From assembly GCA_026745465.1 (NCBI GenBank), contig JACYXH010000826.1:5086224-5150223 (forward strand): a stretch of 64,000 nucleotides of DNA, given 5' to 3'. Origin of the DNA: Lota lota (taxonomy: Eukaryota > Chordata > Actinopteri > Gadiformes > Lotidae). Below the pieces are notes generated by a model. That model worked only from the letters and a program-made list of their open reading frames with translations, was not told where the DNA came from and did no database searches. Below, one piece after another: positions 1 to 52,381 of this stretch; position 1 is the first letter of the stretch; each line of letters opens with the position of its first letter. The translations under genes and the position numbers were made by a program.

Positions 1-812
1 ATCCCCCAGTATAGGATTCCGTTTGGCCCGAATGTTTTTTCCCACTCAGAACCGATCTAAAAAATGGCTGTCCGGCCTACTTTAGGCCAGCCTTTCACGG
101 GTTAAATCACATTGGGCCACCAAAAACACACGTATGATATGCTAAACAGGACATTGACTATCTTACTATGCATTTTAAAGCTGTTTTCATGGTCTAATAG
201 ACAGCTGAAAGCCAGCTCCTTATTCACATTTAAACACTTAGAAAAATGACGGCTGACGCTCGAGTCTCAATGAGAAAGTTCACAGCAGGATTTAGAGCCT
301 GTATTTACTTTGAGCCACCCATGTCAATGTTCACACATATTGACCATCTCACGTCGTGTCCCCAGTATCAGAATCAGTCTGGCCCAAAAAAAAAAGGCTG
401 TACAGCCTATTTCAGGCCAGCCTTTCATGGGTTAAATCACCTTGGGCCACCCAAAAGACACATGTTACATGCTGTTCTGAGTGGGAAAACCCATTCGGGC
501 CGGACTGATTCTGATACTGGGGGACACTACGTGAGGTGGTCAATATGTGTGAACAACACGGGCTCTAAATTATGCTGTGAACTTTCTCATTGAGACTTGA
601 GTGTCAGCTGTTTAGTGTCAGCTGTTTAAATGTGACTAAGGAGCTCGCTTTTCAGCTGTCTCTTAGACCATGAAAACGACTTTCTAAACAGCACAAACAG
701 ATAGTATATGTCCTGCTTAGTATATAACGTGTGTTTTGGATGGCCCAAGGTGATTTAACCCGTGAAGGGCGGGCCAGACTGAATCCTATACTCAGGGATA
801 TATGGCATAACA
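1..812. mobile_element. Non-autonomous DNA transposon with nested inverted repeats
   Basis: The left end (CCCCAGTATAGGATTCC at about 4-20) returns inverted at 780-803. Arms of several hundred bp pair imperfectly. An internal block at 359-526 has its own inverted ends (CCCAGTATCAGAATCAG at its start, complement at its end) and repeats the left terminus. The motif GGGTTAAATCAC...TTGGGCCAC occurs at about 98-120 and 429-451, and its complement near 740. The element may extend beyond the window. No transposase frame is seen. Confidence 0.65.
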
Positions 813-1692
813 AAGAATAGATTACAAATTATAAATACATTGTTTTCGATCAATAAACATGTCACAGCAACCAGTTTGTCATTAAAAAAACTATGTTCGA
901 CAAAATTGACTGGTTTCCTGGTCGCACGTCACTGGTGCCAATAGGGAGCTACGAATCGGGAGCTAACTTCAGCTTTGTGACAGATGGTTCATCCAATCAC
1001 CTTAAGTATTTTTTTGAAAGTCCCTGCCTTTTTCCAAACAGTTTCCAAGGATGACTTCCCAGAAGGTTCTGTGTAACAAACCATTTGACGCGTCAGGTTA
1101 GCCCACTGGCTCAGACTTGGAAAACCCCTGCTCTAAACTCTAAAGAATCAGTGTTTTTCTAGTATAAATGTAGGCCCATCTACTAGAAATGTTTCTAGTG
1201 TCATCGTATGTCTCTGCTAGAAACACTAGATTATTACCACTAGGCCTTTAGCTCCCTACTACAGTATTATAATACTGTATTTTACCACTATAGGAAGGGA
1301 GTGTAGATTAGGAAAGAAGTGAGGGGAATGGAGGAGAAACTAGGAAATGGGAGAAGAGGGGGAAACGAGTGTCCGATCTGAGGAAAGTGTCTTGACTCTA
1401 GGTTAACATGTACAGTCTAAAGTTAACTTTGTTACCATGACATGTAGTGTAAATGCCACAGACACCACAGCTCTTAGCCAACATATGATCATGCCATTTG
1501 ATTCAGCCTGTCATGCACACGCACCTTTGAGTGGTCACGTTGTTAGTGCACTTGTTTTTGTATGTGCTCCACTGTGTGTGTTTTTGTCAGCCAAGTGTTT
1601 TCTGTTCCCTAAAGTGCGACTTTGTTCTCTCACCCCCATTCGTTCACACACTACCTCACTCAAGTGCAAGTGCACATGCACTTGCACAATCT
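813..1692. other. Unannotated upstream region
   Basis: No gene found. The stretch ending about 1126 (AAACCCCTGCTC) resembles one terminus of a hAT-type repeat, but the other end is not seen. 1140-1275 contains repeated CTAGAAA-type motifs. The remainder is unremarkable. Confidence 0.4.
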
Positions 1693-1830
1693 AGAATTCA
1701 ATTAAATAAAATTTCAGTTCTATTTTATTTGTGTAGCCCTTAATCACAGTTATAGTCTCAAAGGGCTTAGTAGGTCTTGAATGGTGTCTATGCTGATTGG
1801 GTGCTGGCCGGTTAACCGTCAGGGGAGTCC
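1693..1830 (-). repeat. L2-like retroposon 3' tail, minus orientation
   Basis: The complement reads CCCTTTGAGACTATAACTG, then TGATTAAGGGCTACACAAA and TAAAAT, the familiar fish retroposon tail. A second copy on + lies near 24230-24445. The body may extend to about 2000. Confidence 0.55.
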
Positions 1831-2734
1831 ATACATCCAGTCACTGCAACAGACTAGGCATCCAGTCGCAGTTACCGCAGCACGCTTAAACAGACGGAAT
1901 TAAGAATTAGACGGGGCAAGGTGCACAGAAAACATGAAGACAACTGCTAATCTAGTGCCTATCAGCAGCAGCAATCTCAGCAAACAGCAACAGCAGCTGA
2001 GGGCACCCCTAGGAGCCAAACGAAAGACTAAAGAGGTAGGTTTTCAGCTTTGAATATCTCGGCAAAGTCTGAATAAGCACATGTAGACAACATTCTTTCT
2101 AGAATAAGTAAACTACATTCATAAACATCTAGAGTGTCTAGCATGCAAAGACTTGCTGTAGGTCCGTAAACAAAGGCATTTCAAAGACAACCCCTTTGCC
2201 AGCCGGCCTCCCACCCCCACCTTCTCCCAATCTCCCATCAGAGGAAGGATTTGTCTGTGGAGCACTGGCCGTCAGGAACATGCTGTTACCATACTAGCGC
2301 TCCCGTATCCACGGCCCACTACTGCCGTGACAATGGCAGGCTTTCTCAAAGTAGATGTCTGCTTGGCTCTCCAGAGCCACAGACAAAGGGAGATAGTCCT
2401 GCCCCGGTCCAACAAAGACATTGCATCCGCGTGCCTGAGCTGAACAAAAGTGAACCCATGTAGACCGATGACCAGTTGTCGACCAAGTATCTGTTTCACA
2501 TACAACGAACATACAAATCATACTAGTGACATGACCAAAGAGCTACACACACACACACATTCACTCGCTTACTCTCAGAGCTAGGTAGAGCATGAGATCC
2601 ACCCTGCTGGGGTTGGGGGATTGTTTCCCACTTGGTACAACAATGGACAAGAGCCACCAAATGCCATATATATTACACACAGTTTGATGACCTAGTGTAT
2701 GTGTGTATGTTTGTTTCCCAGTGTTTCCTGTGTG
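1831..2734. other. Region upstream of PAQR6, no gene seen
   Basis: CAG-rich stretch (1960-2000), then mixed sequence. A possible 3' splice site (CCTGTGTGGCAG) at about 2725-2736 leads into the GC-rich PAQR6 5' region. No convincing coding exon; promoter position unknown. Confidence 0.35.
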
Positions 2735-2736
2735 GC

Positions 2737-2942
2737 AGGGCGGTGTGGCCAGTTGGGGTAGTGCCGGTGGCTGGAGCCAGGCGTGGGGCTGGGGCCGCTG
2801 CCTGCGGTGGGAGCCGGCGGGCCCCAGGGAAGGGGCCCAGGCCCTTGACGGCCCCATCTGGTGCGTGCTGTGTCGGGAGTGCCGCGTGCGGCTGCGTGAG
2901 GTGTGTGAGAGGGGCCAGGGAGCCCTGCGCTTGCGCGCCGAC
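2737..2942 (+). other. PAQR6: GC-rich 5' region of PAQR6 exon 1 (5' UTR or N-terminal extension)
   Basis: In frame with the ATG at 2943 and open from about 2703. The translated frame would include W-C-V-L-C-R-E-C, a Cys-rich cluster, directly before the normal PAQR6 start. An ATG-less frame suggests 5' UTR; a spliced upstream start would make it coding. Undecided. Confidence 0.4.
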
Positions 2943-12772
<9,830 letters not shown>

Positions 12773-14408
12773 ACCCCACCCATCTCACATGGGTCTTATT
12801 CCGTCTTGTGATGGGTCTTTCTAAAAGATAATCTAAATATTGTAATATAACGGCAAGATGTATGTGGTAGGACCTGACTAACATTGTCTATTTTAATTAC
12901 TCAAGATATCTTTTTTTGTTTGTAGAAGTACAAAGACATGTTAAATGAAGCTTCCATGTTTTGTTTATTTGTTGTTTTATGTGTAAAGCTGAAGACCCAG
13001 GGTTAATGACACGTGTCCACGTGAAATTCACTTGAAAGTTGCAACACCTTGACAGACTTACCTCAGCCATCTTTGTCTCCTTGATTTTGAAAGCCTCTGG
13101 GTTTAATGAAGCATTCTTGTACTAACGTAAAAAACCTCAGAAAAAACATGTTCTGGAAACATCCACCAAACTTTCAGCATTCACATTAGGTCCCAGTGAG
13201 CCACATGGCTAATACTCACACTGGGGGAGAAAGTCATTAATTAGGGATTAGCAGGAATTTATTTAACTAACATTTAAAGTGGGCCATTTGCTTATTCTGG
13301 GCCAAGGAAAACATGGTGCGTATTGTTCGGAAAAATACGGTGTTATATATTTCTATCTAGATTTTAGCTGAATTGTTTAGTGCTATCAGTTGTTTAAGTT
13401 CTTATCTGCATTAGCAATCTGATTGACATCTATATAATATAATGCAGATTCGATTTCCCTGTCCCCAATACATTTATTTATACTTGCATTGATTCCGCAC
13501 TGCACATACTAAAATTGATTTCCCTGGCCACATGTACTTCGCTCTGATTGGCTGTCTTGCTATGAAGCTCAAGCTTCTACCTCAAGTAAAAAAACAAATA
13601 ATAGTTAAGAGTCCTGTGATTAAAGTAGTTAGTTATCTTTCCATGGTAGCGGTGTGTTTATTTGTTTAAATGTGTCTTCTTCTCCGCTCCGTCAAGTTTT
13701 TGGCGTAAAATGTCACAGGGGAGGGAAAAAGCTGCTTTAATGTGTGTCGAGTGTGTGTAATACTTTTATTCATATAATTGAATTGGAATTGGGTGAAATC
13801 TGTGGGTCTCTTAGTTTTAGATTGACCTTGTGTTGTGGGGAACACACTGGTGCAAAGTGGGCTGAAAAATGAGAATTTGTCACATTGAGTTGTTTGGATC
13901 ATTTGCTCACCAACTTGTCGTGGCTTTGGGGTATCCCAGTTTTTTGGTGGTCATTGCAGGTTTTTGATTAAGTCAATATTTAGTATTTTACACTATTTAT
14001 ATGTATTGCTGATGTATATTGCATAACCTCATAGGTATTTAGAGTACAGACTCTTTTTATGACCAAAATGGGAAATATTGTGAAAAAATTTATTGTCTTA
14101 ATGCGACGTTGAGCTCTGCAAGCCAAGGGTCGAATGTACTGTGCCTCTTCTAATGAAACCCTTCCACGAGTATTAAAGCACTTACCGACACAGAGACCCA
14201 TGGACGCCTGCATTGTTCTTCACATCTAGAGACCCCTCACAGAGCTCATTGGAGTTGAATTATCATTTGAAGAACCCCCCCCACATTACCACCAGGTGTG
14301 AGCTTGACTAGTCATTACAAGCCATTTAAAATATGTATCCACTTATCCGCATCCATTTTACCTCCTAGTGGTAAAATATACATTTTTAAAGATATCTAAT
14401 TCAATAAA
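12773..14408 (+). other. PAQR6 3' flank / probable 3' UTR
   Basis: No gene. Candidate polyadenylation signals are ATTAAA at 13619-13624 and AATAAA at 14403-14408; neither can be confirmed. Otherwise plain AT-rich sequence. Confidence 0.4.
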
Positions 14409-14676
14409 ATATGTATTTTCCCCCAGGTGGTAAAATATGGACCCCTTAAGATCCCAGTATAGCACAAAAACATATTTGTACACTAACCTACTCACAACGC
14501 ACACAGTCTTTGTGGTTTTTTGTAGAAGCTCGGTATGTGAGGGGGGTCTTCCTGTGCGAGAGCGAACATGTAAGTGATGTGTTGGTCCAATAAGGAACTG
14601 ATTCTGTTGAAGGTTTGAAGTCTGTTTGTTTATGCAGGTTAGAGAGCATAGTGGATGATGTATTACCTAGAAATAG

Positions 14677-14678
<2 letters not shown>

Positions 14679-14754
<76 letters not shown>
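14679..14754. repeat. (CA)n microsatellite
   Basis: Uninterrupted CA over about 75 bp. Confidence 0.97.
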
Positions 14755-14758
<4 letters not shown>

Positions 14759-15583
14759 TGTTAAATTGTGTTTAACCTTTTGTATATGTATATTACATTA
14801 TATGACATTCAGTACTGAAGGATGAATGTCAGTTCACTTATCAATAATGTGCCTAGATACTTAACATAAACATTTATTATAACAAACGATGGTTGAAAAT
14901 GTTCCAAAACAAAAAGCCCCACCCTAAACTGTAAAACTAAGACTGTTATCCTTGTGTCTACAAAATCGGAATAATACTTTTTTTTATTAATGGTGTGGAG
15001 ACCAATATGAATAAAAACCACTTACCCCATTTCTGCCTCAGCAACGCATATATTTTGTGTCGGTGTGGGTGTGGGTTTCTCAAAGTGGCCAGAAGGGGGC
15101 AGAAGAGTAAGGTGTTTCTCTTTCGTGTCAATCAATATGAAAATAGAAATAGGCTACGCTGTATACTTATGCTCATGGACACGTATATACTGACACATAG
15201 CATTGATTACCTGGTAATCACTTGTTTAAGGAGATGTATTTAATAGAAGACATTGTGATGCGTGGTGTTGATGTGATTAGCCGAACGCGGGACGGAATTA
15301 TAGGCTAAACACGACCCGTTTCGTACAAAGGTCGCAATCGTAATAACAATCAATATAACATTTCGTTATTCATTAAAATCATATCAAGATATTTGTTCTC
15401 TCGGAAATTAGTGGCAAATAAAAATAATGCATGCTTTCTTTTCACGCATTTATGTGAATGCGTAAACTGGAAAATGAATGGATTAAACACGCGGATAGGT
15501 CTACATATATCAAAACAACCCTAATTTTGCTCATAATGCAGTCTAAATTATTTCCTTTTGTATAGAAGACACTATCACACACG

Positions 15584-15584
<1 letters not shown>

Positions 15585-15659
<75 letters not shown>
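15585..15659. repeat. (CA)n microsatellite
   Basis: CA repeat with a few CACG units at its left end. Confidence 0.96.
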
Positions 15660-15660
<1 letters not shown>

Positions 15661-15807
15661 TCAGACGCACATAAACCAGATTTATTTTTTTGGAGTGTGC
15701 ACTATGACAAGTGAAGCTACTTATTCTCCCTGGCCTTGTACCTGGACGCCGACTCACAAAGGAGCCAAGACACTACTCTCCCAAGTGTTTTCATCCTCGC
15801 TAAATCA

Positions 15808-16044
15808 GAGATCGAGAGAGAGAGAGATGGGGCCGAAAGAGAGAATGAAAGAGAGAGCGAGAGAGAAGATACACGAGCAAATGAAGGAGAGAGGACAAGA
15901 GAGAACAGGAGAGAGCACAAACACGAGAAAATATGGAGAAAATGAAGGAGAGAAAGAGCGCGAGGGAGAGCGGACGGGGTGGTGGAGAGAGATGTGTGTG
16001 CGTGTGTCTGTATGTGTGTGTGTGTGTGTGTGGGGGGGGGGGGG
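15808..16044. repeat. GA-rich purine tract followed by (TG)n and poly-G
   Basis: Imperfect GAGA and GAAA to about 15990, then TGTG and a G12 run (16032-16043). Confidence 0.9.
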
Positions 16045-16298
16045 TTGATGATAGCATTACTCACAACCCATTACCACTCCCAGGAGAGGGATTGCGTGGA
16101 GACAGGAGAGAAGTTGGCTGCTGTAGAGATGGTTGTTTTCACCTTTTTTTTTCTCTCGATAATGTTTTAGGAACAACAGGACGAAATATGAAACTTTATA
16201 AATGTTAGATTCAGCCCATATTGAACCAATGTCCATGTTTGCTCGAACCCTTTGATTGACTGAGGGATAATGTTAAATAGGAACAGGACATAAGATTT

Positions 16299-16329
<31 letters not shown>

Positions 16330-16338
16330 GTTTGCTTT

Positions 16339-46040
<29,702 letters not shown>

Positions 46041-46400
46041 CCTGGGACCACCTACTGTAGTATCAGGCATGGCACACGCAGCACCTCCAAAACGAGAGTC
46101 CTCCTTCTTCAACACCAGCCTTCAGAAAAAGTAAGGGTTGTAGTCTTGGTTGTAGTCTTGGTTGTAGTGTTTGTAGTTGTTGCAGTAGTACCCTGGGTCT
46201 GGTCACCAGCGGGTCTGGGCTTAGAGAGAGGCAGGTTTAGACCACAGTGGGGTAGTTAGCTCTCTGAGGGTCTGAGGGCCCGAGGTGGGGGTCCAGGCTG
46301 CTCAGGGTCTGCTGGAGAGCCAGGTCTGAACTGAGCTGCAGCAGGAGAGGCAAAAGGCTGCATACAGGCCTCTGGGGAGACTGCTGGTGGGCTGCAGCCT
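46041..46400 (-). promoter_or_regulatory. NTRK1: NTRK1 5' UTR / proximal promoter region (position inferred)
   Basis: Immediately upstream of the start codon; GC-moderate, with CTG-rich patches and a TGGTTG repeat (46135-46185). No TATA box recognised and no transcription start can be fixed. It is followed by a long pyrimidine tract. Confidence 0.4.
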
Positions 46401-47060
46401 CACTTCTTACCCTCCCTCTCTCTCTTTCTTACCCTCCCTCTCGCTCTCTCTCTCTCTCTCTCTCCCTCTCTTGCTCTGTCACTCTCTCTCACTCTGTCAC
46501 TCTGTAATTGTTGCTCTCTCCCCACTCGCTCTACTATGTATCTCATCTCTCTCTCTCTTTCTCTCTCTGTCTATCTCTCTCTATCTCTTGGTCTGTCACT
46601 CTCTCTTGCTCTCTGTCTCTCTAATTGTTGCTCTCTCCCTCCTCGCTCTACTTTGCCTCTCTCTCTCTTTTGCTCGCTCTCTTTTGCTCTCTCTTTATTA
46701 GCCTCTCTCCTTCTTTATCTCTAATCCTTCCTCTCTATCTCTTTCTCTCTGTTTTTATCTTCCCTCTACTTTCACTCAGTATCTAATTCTATCTATCCCG
46801 CTCCTTTCTCTATTTTTTTCTTATTGCCTTATTGTTTCTATCTTCATCTCTCGCCTTCCCTCTCTCCCTTTTTACTACCCCTCTCCCTTCTCATTTTCTG
46901 TTTTATCCTCCCCCTCTACTATCCCACTCTCATTCTCGCCCTCTCTATTTCATTCACTCTCCCCTTCCCTTGTTACTCTCTATCCCTCCCTTTTTAATCC
47001 TCTATTACTATTTGTTTCTCTCAATCCCTCTCTCTCTCCATCCCTCTCTCTCTTCTCCAT
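46401..47060. repeat. Long CT-rich pyrimidine tract
   Basis: Imperfect CTCTCT/CCCTCT over about 650 bp; it generates false Leu/Ser-rich frames. Confidence 0.93.
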
Positions 47061-47141
47061 AATAAAGGGAGGAGCTTGAAAACAGTTGCCATCAGTGTGT
47101 TCAACAGTCACCAGACACCTCTGAGAGAGAAGAGGATTGGG

Positions 47142-47159
47142 GTGAGTGTGTGTGTGTGT

Positions 47160-47190
<31 letters not shown>

Positions 47191-47505
47191 ATTGTGTATG
47201 TGAGCAAGCCTGTGTGCAACAGAGTGAGAGCGTGTGTGTGCACATGTGCATGCATGCATGTGTGAGTGAGTGTGTGACAGAAAGTGAGAGTGTGTGTGTG
47301 TATGTGAAAGAGTGTGTGTGCATGTTTGAGTGTGTATGTGTGAGACATAGAGTGTGTGTGTGTGTGTGTGTGTTTGTGCGTGTGTGTGTGTGTTTGTGCG
47401 TGTGTGTGTGTGTGCATTTGCATCCATGGGTGTGTGTGTGAGACAGAGATGATGATGATGATGTGTGTGTGTGTGTGTGGTTGTGTGTGTGTGTGTGTGT
47501 GTTTG
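47142..47505. repeat. Degenerate (GT)n region
   Basis: GTGTGT with GAGTGTG, GTGCATG and GATGATG interruptions; source of the His/Thr-rich false frames on the minus strand. Confidence 0.93.
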
Positions 47506-47819
47506 TGAGCCTGTGCATGCGTGCACGCCTGTGTGCCTGGCACGTGTGTGGTGGTAAGATATATTTCTGGGAGTTAGGGGTCCTTTGTCCTAACAGTGTT
47601 ATGAGTTTTGAGTATGGGAGACAGTATGGGAGACACAATAAATATATATTTATTTTCAGTATCAATATTACGACCACAACAGTCTTTGTACAGGTGTATT
47701 CAGACCTGTTTTAAAAGGGTGAAATGATTATGGGTTGTTTTGTTACATTAATCTACTGTAAATCCAATGGATTTCGAGCGTTGCCTAAAATGTTTTTATT
47801 TATTTAGAAACTGAGGTTA

Positions 47820-48474
47820 AAGATGCAAAATGAGTCTTCAGCTCTTCAGGGGTTAAATCATCAATCGCCACTAATATCTGACATTCTAGTTGTCAATATG
47901 CACCTCTAATGTTGTACTTAAGATACTTAAGCATGGCCCAAAGGAGATTTCATGTGTATATAGTAATTAATAGCTGAAAACCTAGTTCCTTGTCTAAGAA
48001 GTTCCATGTCATTTAACGCCTGCCCCAAAAGTCAGACCAGCATTTCAGGGGTTAAAACGTCTTGGGCCATTTCACAGCTTCTTACTTATAACTGTTATGT
48101 TGTCCACAGACTCCGTACTGGCAGATGCACATTGATTACAAAAGACCTAAGTGCTTTTTTGTCATTGTTTACATTTGTGGCAGGCGCACTCACACTAAAT
48201 GTTCTTCCTCAGAATCAGTACAACAAAGTCATTTTGCCAAATTATATTGGCAATGGATGTTTTGGTTGGTTTCATCAGATGGTTTATTCACCCAGATCGG
48301 TATTGTCCTTTAAGACTTTACATCCCTCTTGCATACTAGAATACATTTTAACCCCTGAAATGCTGGCCTGACGAAGCCTGACTAAGCCTGTGTCTGATAT
48401 TAGTGGCAATGGAGGATTTAACCCCCAAAGCTGATCTGAATATTATATATTCAGACCTATTTTGCATCTATGAA
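47820..48474. mobile_element. Non-autonomous DNA transposon with long inverted ends
   Basis: Left AAGATGCAAAATGAGTCTTC, GGGGTTAAATC and GCCACTAATATCTGACA pair with the complement of 48391-48474. An inner pair, CAGCATTTCAGGGGTTAA (48041) and TTAACCCCTGAAATGCTG (48348), is also inverted. CTTGGGCCA and GGGTTAAA motifs relate it to the element at 1-812. Confidence 0.8.
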
Positions 48475-49140
48475 GGAATAATACTGCCTAAAACAGTTTG
48501 CTGTCGTTCTAAAACAAACTATTTGTAATGTACAATGCACCCTAGGTCCTATGTTACCGTTCTGTGTAGTATTTGTCTTTGCTGTGGTTAAAGTTGTGGA
48601 GTCTGTGGAGGCTACTATGTCACATGAGCCATTACTATAGTAGTGACAACAGGGTTAAATAGGGGAATAAGTCTTCAAATGCTGTAGCATCAACCATAAG
48701 TATCATATATTAGTTTCATTCCCATATGATATCAACTTAAGGGATCTGTCTCAGAATCACTACATACAACTGCATACAACTTGCATGGACCCAGATAGGG
48801 TCTCTGCATCTAGGTTTGGACATGTGGTCCCAGGCCAATCGGTCAGCAATTCATTGAATATCTCATTTTTTCTTAAACTTTTGAACATAAACTTGCTAGC
48901 TTCTGTGATAGCTGCAAACCGAAATCTGCACCCAAGTATTGGCTATAACTCTGTGAAAGGTTTATTTTTTTCAGTTTGGGACTATGAGTTTTCTGTGAAA
49001 GCGAGGGGCCTACGATCGAAATCCAGCACGAAAAAACTGCCATTGAGTGTTCTATAATGCACCGTTGGCACTGTTAAAGTTATCACACACACACACACAA
49101 ACATACAGACTCAGAATTACACGCGTACAAAAATACACAC
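48475..49140. other. Intergenic, nothing recognised
   Basis: AT-balanced sequence without repeat or exon signals. Confidence 0.5.
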
Positions 49141-49251
49141 ACACACACACACAATCACTCACTCACACAGTTTAGCCTTGACAGGATCAGTGTTGGTGAA
49201 GTTTGTAAAGAGCTAAAGGGACAATATGGATTACTTTGATAGAGGGAGAGC

Positions 49252-49378
49252 GCTAAAGAGAGAGACAGAAAGAGAGAGAGAAAGAGAGAGAGAGAAAGAG
49301 AGAGAGAAAAAGAGAGAGAGATAGAGAGAGATGGTAGAAGGTGAGAGATAGTGACAGAGAGAGTGAGATAAATAGAGA

Positions 49379-49462
<84 letters not shown>

Positions 49463-49485
49463 GAGAGAGAGAGAGAGCAGGGAAG
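49252..49485. repeat. (GA)n microsatellite region
   Basis: Imperfect then perfect GA, about 230 bp. Confidence 0.96.
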
Positions 49486-50055
49486 ACCGGGGGAGAGGAA
49501 AGAAAGATAAATAAGAAGAAAGAAATTAGGAGAAACAGAGACAGCTGTGGACAAAGACAGAGATAAAGAGACAGAGAGATGACTTGACAAAGGGATATAA
49601 GTGTTCTGATAGGAGGCCATGGCGGCTGTTTAAACATCTTATTCATTTCTTATTGGGGTGTAATCATCTTGTTCTGCTGACCTTGCAGGACGGCAAATGT
49701 CTGTAGACTGCTCAACACTCGTCATTCAGGTGATTTAAAATAAGTGATTTGGTCCTTTTACCTCCTGTCTGTCAACAGGACAAATTAAAGGATCTTTTTT
49801 AATCGAATCGTGCAACAATATTCAGTTCTCTGTTTGTGTGTGTGTGTGTGTGTGTTTGTTTGTTTGTTTGTGTACGGACCGATGCGCTACAGACACCTAT
49901 TGGTCTGTCTGTTACCGGGAAAGACCAAGTGTGTCTTAAGATTTAGAAGAGACAAAAGGTCAGAAACACAGATAGTAGAACGTCTGAGTGAAGTATTTGA
50001 ATGTTTAGTATGTTTACAATGTGAAATTTGAGTGTTTCACAGTGTGTGCTTGTAT

Positions 50056-50130
50056 TTCATTGTGTGTGTGTGTGTGTGTGTGTGTGTTGTTATTTTAGTG
50101 TGTACATTATTGTTTCACTGTAAGTGTAAG

Positions 50131-50168
<38 letters not shown>
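50056..50168. repeat. Two (GT)n tracts
   Basis: GT at 50061-50087 and 50134-50167 separated by a TGTAAGTG-type spacer. Confidence 0.93.
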
Positions 50169-50169
<1 letters not shown>

Positions 50170-50289
50170 ACGTTTAACATTGTGTGTGTGTGCTGGTGTT
50201 TGAGTCAAAGGGTATGCACATGGGTTTGTGTTTGAGTGTATCTGTGTGTGATTGCATGAATTTTACAGATGGAGATAAGATATGATAAG

Positions 50290-50450
50290 TCAGCATATGG
50301 CAGTAAGATGGTAGTTAACGATGTGGTTAACGCTACCCATCACATTGGCCATTGTGTCCCTTGAGGTCCTAACCATTGTGCTTATCTTTGACATTATGGG
50401 GTTAAATAGATTTGAAAGGCTACCATTGCAATTAACCCTATACATTCCCA
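50290..50450 (-). repeat. Dispersed repeat, copy A
   Basis: The complement carries GTCAAAGATAAGCACAATGG and TTAGGACCTC, matching 53665-53700 on the plus strand. Confidence 0.7.
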
Positions 50451-51289
50451 TCAATCTGGGCGATGTATGAGAACATAATCGAATTGAATACCCACGGACA
50501 AATGAGAGCATAATTAACTGTGAAATGACCCATTATTTCCAAATGATACAACTGCACCAAAGAGACACATGTGTTATAGAACAGGAGATTGTGTTTAAAT
50601 TGTCTCTATAGATTGGAATATAATAAACAACAAAGACAGAATAATATAATTGCACCCACAAAGGAGAGATGCGTTTGATCAGAAAACCTTTACAGAGTCT
50701 GTGGAGACTCCTATGCACGTTTTATATTTTATTATAATATGCAGGGTATGGTCAAAGTGCTCAAAGAGTCCAGTAAGACTAATAATTTATTTAACATTTA
50801 AAATTATGCATGAACAAAAATGTAAACATTCAGTCAACATACATGTATGTATAGCCATTGTATAATAACGTGTGTGGAAGTTGCATTGAAAGGCTTATTT
50901 ATTTCTTGTATAAAATGTCCAAAGAAACGGAAGACGATTAAACACAAGGAAGGCGGAACAGATCTTGATAAGGTCTTGTCTTCCTGTCATCCTGTGCATC
51001 CAGCGCCTCAATGCTCTGACCACAGAACACTGCCACATCGATGGCTCACCTATGGCTCATCTCATCTTCTCTCATTAAAACTTGTGTTTGAAACTTTTGA
51101 GCGTCCTCCACGATATGTTTGTTTGAAGACAACAAGCCACCTCTAGATTTTGGTTGAAGACTTCTCGCTCAGCTACACTATGTCTGTGAATAATGTACTC
51201 CTTGTATGTCCAACCTATCCACGGAGCTCCACAGCCCAGGGGGGGGAGAGGGGAGAGGAAGAGAGGGGAGAGGAAGAGAGGGGAAGGGA

Positions 51290-51450
51290 GCTCTGGGTAA
51301 TTAGTCCATCATAGCCCTGACGACAGCAGCTAAAACGACGATTCAGCGCCTGAGCCGTAATGGCGGTCAGGACATTACAACCCGCCTCGTGGGCCGAGTG
51401 ACCATCAGAGTAATGGGGTGGAGCACCATGTGTGGCCGGTGTGGCCCCTG
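51290..51450. promoter_or_regulatory. High-complexity block upstream of NTRK1, candidate regulatory
   Basis: GGGTAATTAGTCCATCATAG, GAGCCGTAATGGCGGTCAGG and neighbours: GC-moderate, non-repetitive, with a TAATTA core, set between repeats. No coding signal. Tentative. Confidence 0.22.
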
Positions 51451-52329
51451 GGTATAAAACAAACTGGCTCCATTCATACAGGGGCCCATCCTGCTTGATG
51501 GATATCCCCCCCCCCCCCCTTTGTGTGTGTGTATGTGTGTGTGTGTGTGTGTATGTGTATGAGTGTGTTTGTGTGTGTGTGTGTAGCTAGAATTAGAAGG
51601 CTAATGCTAGCTACCTCCCAGCCTGATGCTAATGCTAGTTAGCGGTTATTGCGCAACAAGAACAAATGTCAGACCGACCCAGGGTTTTATTATTGGTGAT
51701 GATACCCTGGTGGAGGTGCTGAGGTTGGGGCTGTGTCGTAGGTGGGGGGGACAGATATTGTGTGTGGGCAGGCACCCTGGTTGCTGACTTTTGTATGGGA
51801 GGCTCTTTATGACAATATCCTTGAAGCACTTGCACACACTCACAAAACCTGCATGTGCACACACACAAAGCTTGCATGTGCGTGCACATTAAGCACTTGC
51901 ACACACATATTACTTGCGCACTATACACAACTCTTGCACAGACGCACACAACTTGCGCCCCATACACACAAACTATTGCACACTATACCAAACTCTTTTG
52001 TGCACACAAATTACGCACATCATTTGAAGCTCTTGCAAACACGTGTTCTACTTGATGCAAAACTCTTTGGGGGAGGAGGGGGAGGGTGAGCAAGGTGACA
52101 GACAAAAGCAAGGCAGGAAATGGAGGATGCAAGATGATTCAGTGTTTCTGGTAGGCGATGTGATCATCGTCCTAGACATATAAACATAGACACAACATTG
52201 GACTTTGGACGGTACGTCAACGTCACCATAAACAAATGCAAGTACTGGGGGAGCTGTAGTTTTTCTGGATAAAAAGTGCTATAACGGTTTATGGTCAAGG
52301 GTTTATGATCTACTTGGAATATATACATA

Positions 52330-52378
<49 letters not shown>
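52330..52378. repeat. (AT)n microsatellite
   Basis: TATATA over about 48 bp. Confidence 0.95.

Positions 52379-52381
<3 letters not shown>

Larger units (their letters stand above)
14409..16338. other. Intergenic region between convergent PAQR6 and NTRK1
   Basis: Dominated by (CA)n at 14679-14754 and 15585-15659, a GA-rich purine block (15800-15990), and a (GT)n plus G12 tract (15990-16044). No coding exon seen. Confidence 0.6.

Noticed and set aside
246-593. 115-aa frame in the first element
   Set aside because: Lies across inverted-repeat arms of a non-coding transposon; no domain recognised.
46980-47677. Long His/Thr-rich minus-strand frames
   Set aside because: Translation of degenerate (GT)n; no stop codons arise in CAC/ACA reading. 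No splice or start context.
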